Shown: piece after piece, positions 63,734 to 64,000 of the stretch
Layout: every line of letters starts with the position of its first letter
Position numbering within the stretch: the first letter of the stretch is position 1
Assembly (NCBI GenBank): GCA_002682825.1
Contig: NOKP01000032.1
Coordinates: 310,001 to 374,000 of the forward strand
DNA: 64,000 nucleotides
Source of the DNA: Neonectria sp. B-13
Lineage: Eukaryota; Ascomycota; Sordariomycetes; Hypocreales; Nectriaceae
Direction of reading: 5' to 3'
Translations under genes and position numbers: made by a program
The notes under the pieces: model-generated
What the model was told of the DNA's origin: nothing
Databases searched by the model: none
What the model saw: only the letters and a program-made list of their open reading frames with translations

Positions 63734-64000
63734 TTTGAAGAGTCTAGTCGTGAGAATAATAGAAGCAAGGCAGGTAACCTGAGTTCAACTCGGGTAATGG
63801 GAGTGTAAGAATGGGAGTGTAAGAATGGAATTGCAATGTGAACTATTCCTTGGCAAAACACTGGGGAAGTTCCGGGCTTTTAGATATAAATTGAACTCTG
63901 ACTGGTTTGTCAACCTTTTTCCCTCTTTGAGACTTCGCTTCGACGGAATCTCAAGTTGAGACTTGGCATTGCACCAGTCATTGTCCCTCCTCGATGTGAT
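63734..64000. other. Promoter region at right edge
   Basis: Upstream flank of the secreted-protein gene. It contains a direct repeat of GGGAGTGTAAGAATGG around 63799-63828, and GATATAAATT near 63882 as a possible TATA region. No gene was seen before the window ends. Confidence 0.4.

Noticed and set aside
1..64000. CRISPR arrays, intact transposons, rRNA genes
   Set aside because: No regularly spaced direct repeats, transposase-like frames, terminal inverted repeats or rRNA-like sequence were seen; CRISPR is not expected in a fungal nuclear genome.

Overview
The window looks like a filamentous ascomycete (Pezizomycotina) chromosome. Introns are mostly 45-80 nt, with GTxxGT donors, CTAAC/CTGAC branch points and short acceptors. 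It carries several Zn2Cys6 regulators, mitochondrial presequences, and no operons or Shine-Dalgarno sites. I cannot name the species from sequence alone. I rebuilt exon structures by hand; for nearly every gene the phases close exactly and the joined protein matches its family.

Layout. 1-9 kb: a divergent UbiX/UbiD pair (flavin prenyltransferase and prFMN decarboxylase, both with mitochondrial-type presequences), a DUF4419 protein with an out-of-frame C-terminal tail, and a non-zinc MDR reductase. 10-24 kb: a mitochondrial carrier, an acyl-CoA dehydrogenase with an isovaleryl-type catalytic Glu, a family III CoA-transferase, a CTF1/FarB-like Zn2Cys6 regulator, an HMG-CoA lyase fused to a methylglutaconyl-CoA-hydratase-like domain, a TOXD-like MDR enzyme and a six-helix membrane protein. 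24-42 kb: a second CTF1/FarB-like regulator, an SDR, an HSL-type esterase with a GC-AG intron, an AtuA-like (DUF1446) protein, a third regulator, acetoacetyl-CoA synthetase and an MFS sugar/acid transporter. 42-60 kb: zinc ADH, ALDH, an epoxide-hydrolase-fold hydrolase, a PaxM-like FAD monooxygenase fused to a multi-helix membrane domain, a fourth regulator, two Baeyer-Villiger-type monooxygenases and a second SDR. 60-64 kb: two secreted-protein genes (a lactonase-type beta-propeller and a small conserved secreted protein) that seem to lie outside the cluster.

How the parts may work together (inference). No PKS, NRPS, prenyltransferase or terpene synthase is present, so the window reads as catabolic. 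Oxygenases (FAD monooxygenase, BVMOs), hydrolases, and ADH/SDR/ALDH could convert a terpenoid-like or methyl-branched ketone to a branched acid or dicarboxylate. A mitochondrial branch (carrier, CoA-transferase, ACAD, fused hydratase/lyase) would take it through an HMG-CoA-like intermediate to acetyl-CoA plus acetoacetate (or a homologue), which the acetoacetyl-CoA synthetase would recover. AtuA-like DUF1446 proteins belong to bacterial acyclic-terpene utilisation loci.

Regulation. The hexamer CCTCGG/CCGAGG, the published in vitro core site of the Aspergillus nidulans fatty-acid regulators FarA/FarB, occurs in almost every promoter gap between 11.3 and 57.7 kb, often as inverted pairs. I saw none in the 3'-3' convergent gaps or near the two flanking secreted-protein genes. 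With two CTF1/FarB-like regulators inside the locus, this suggests a self-contained regulon of about 46 kb.
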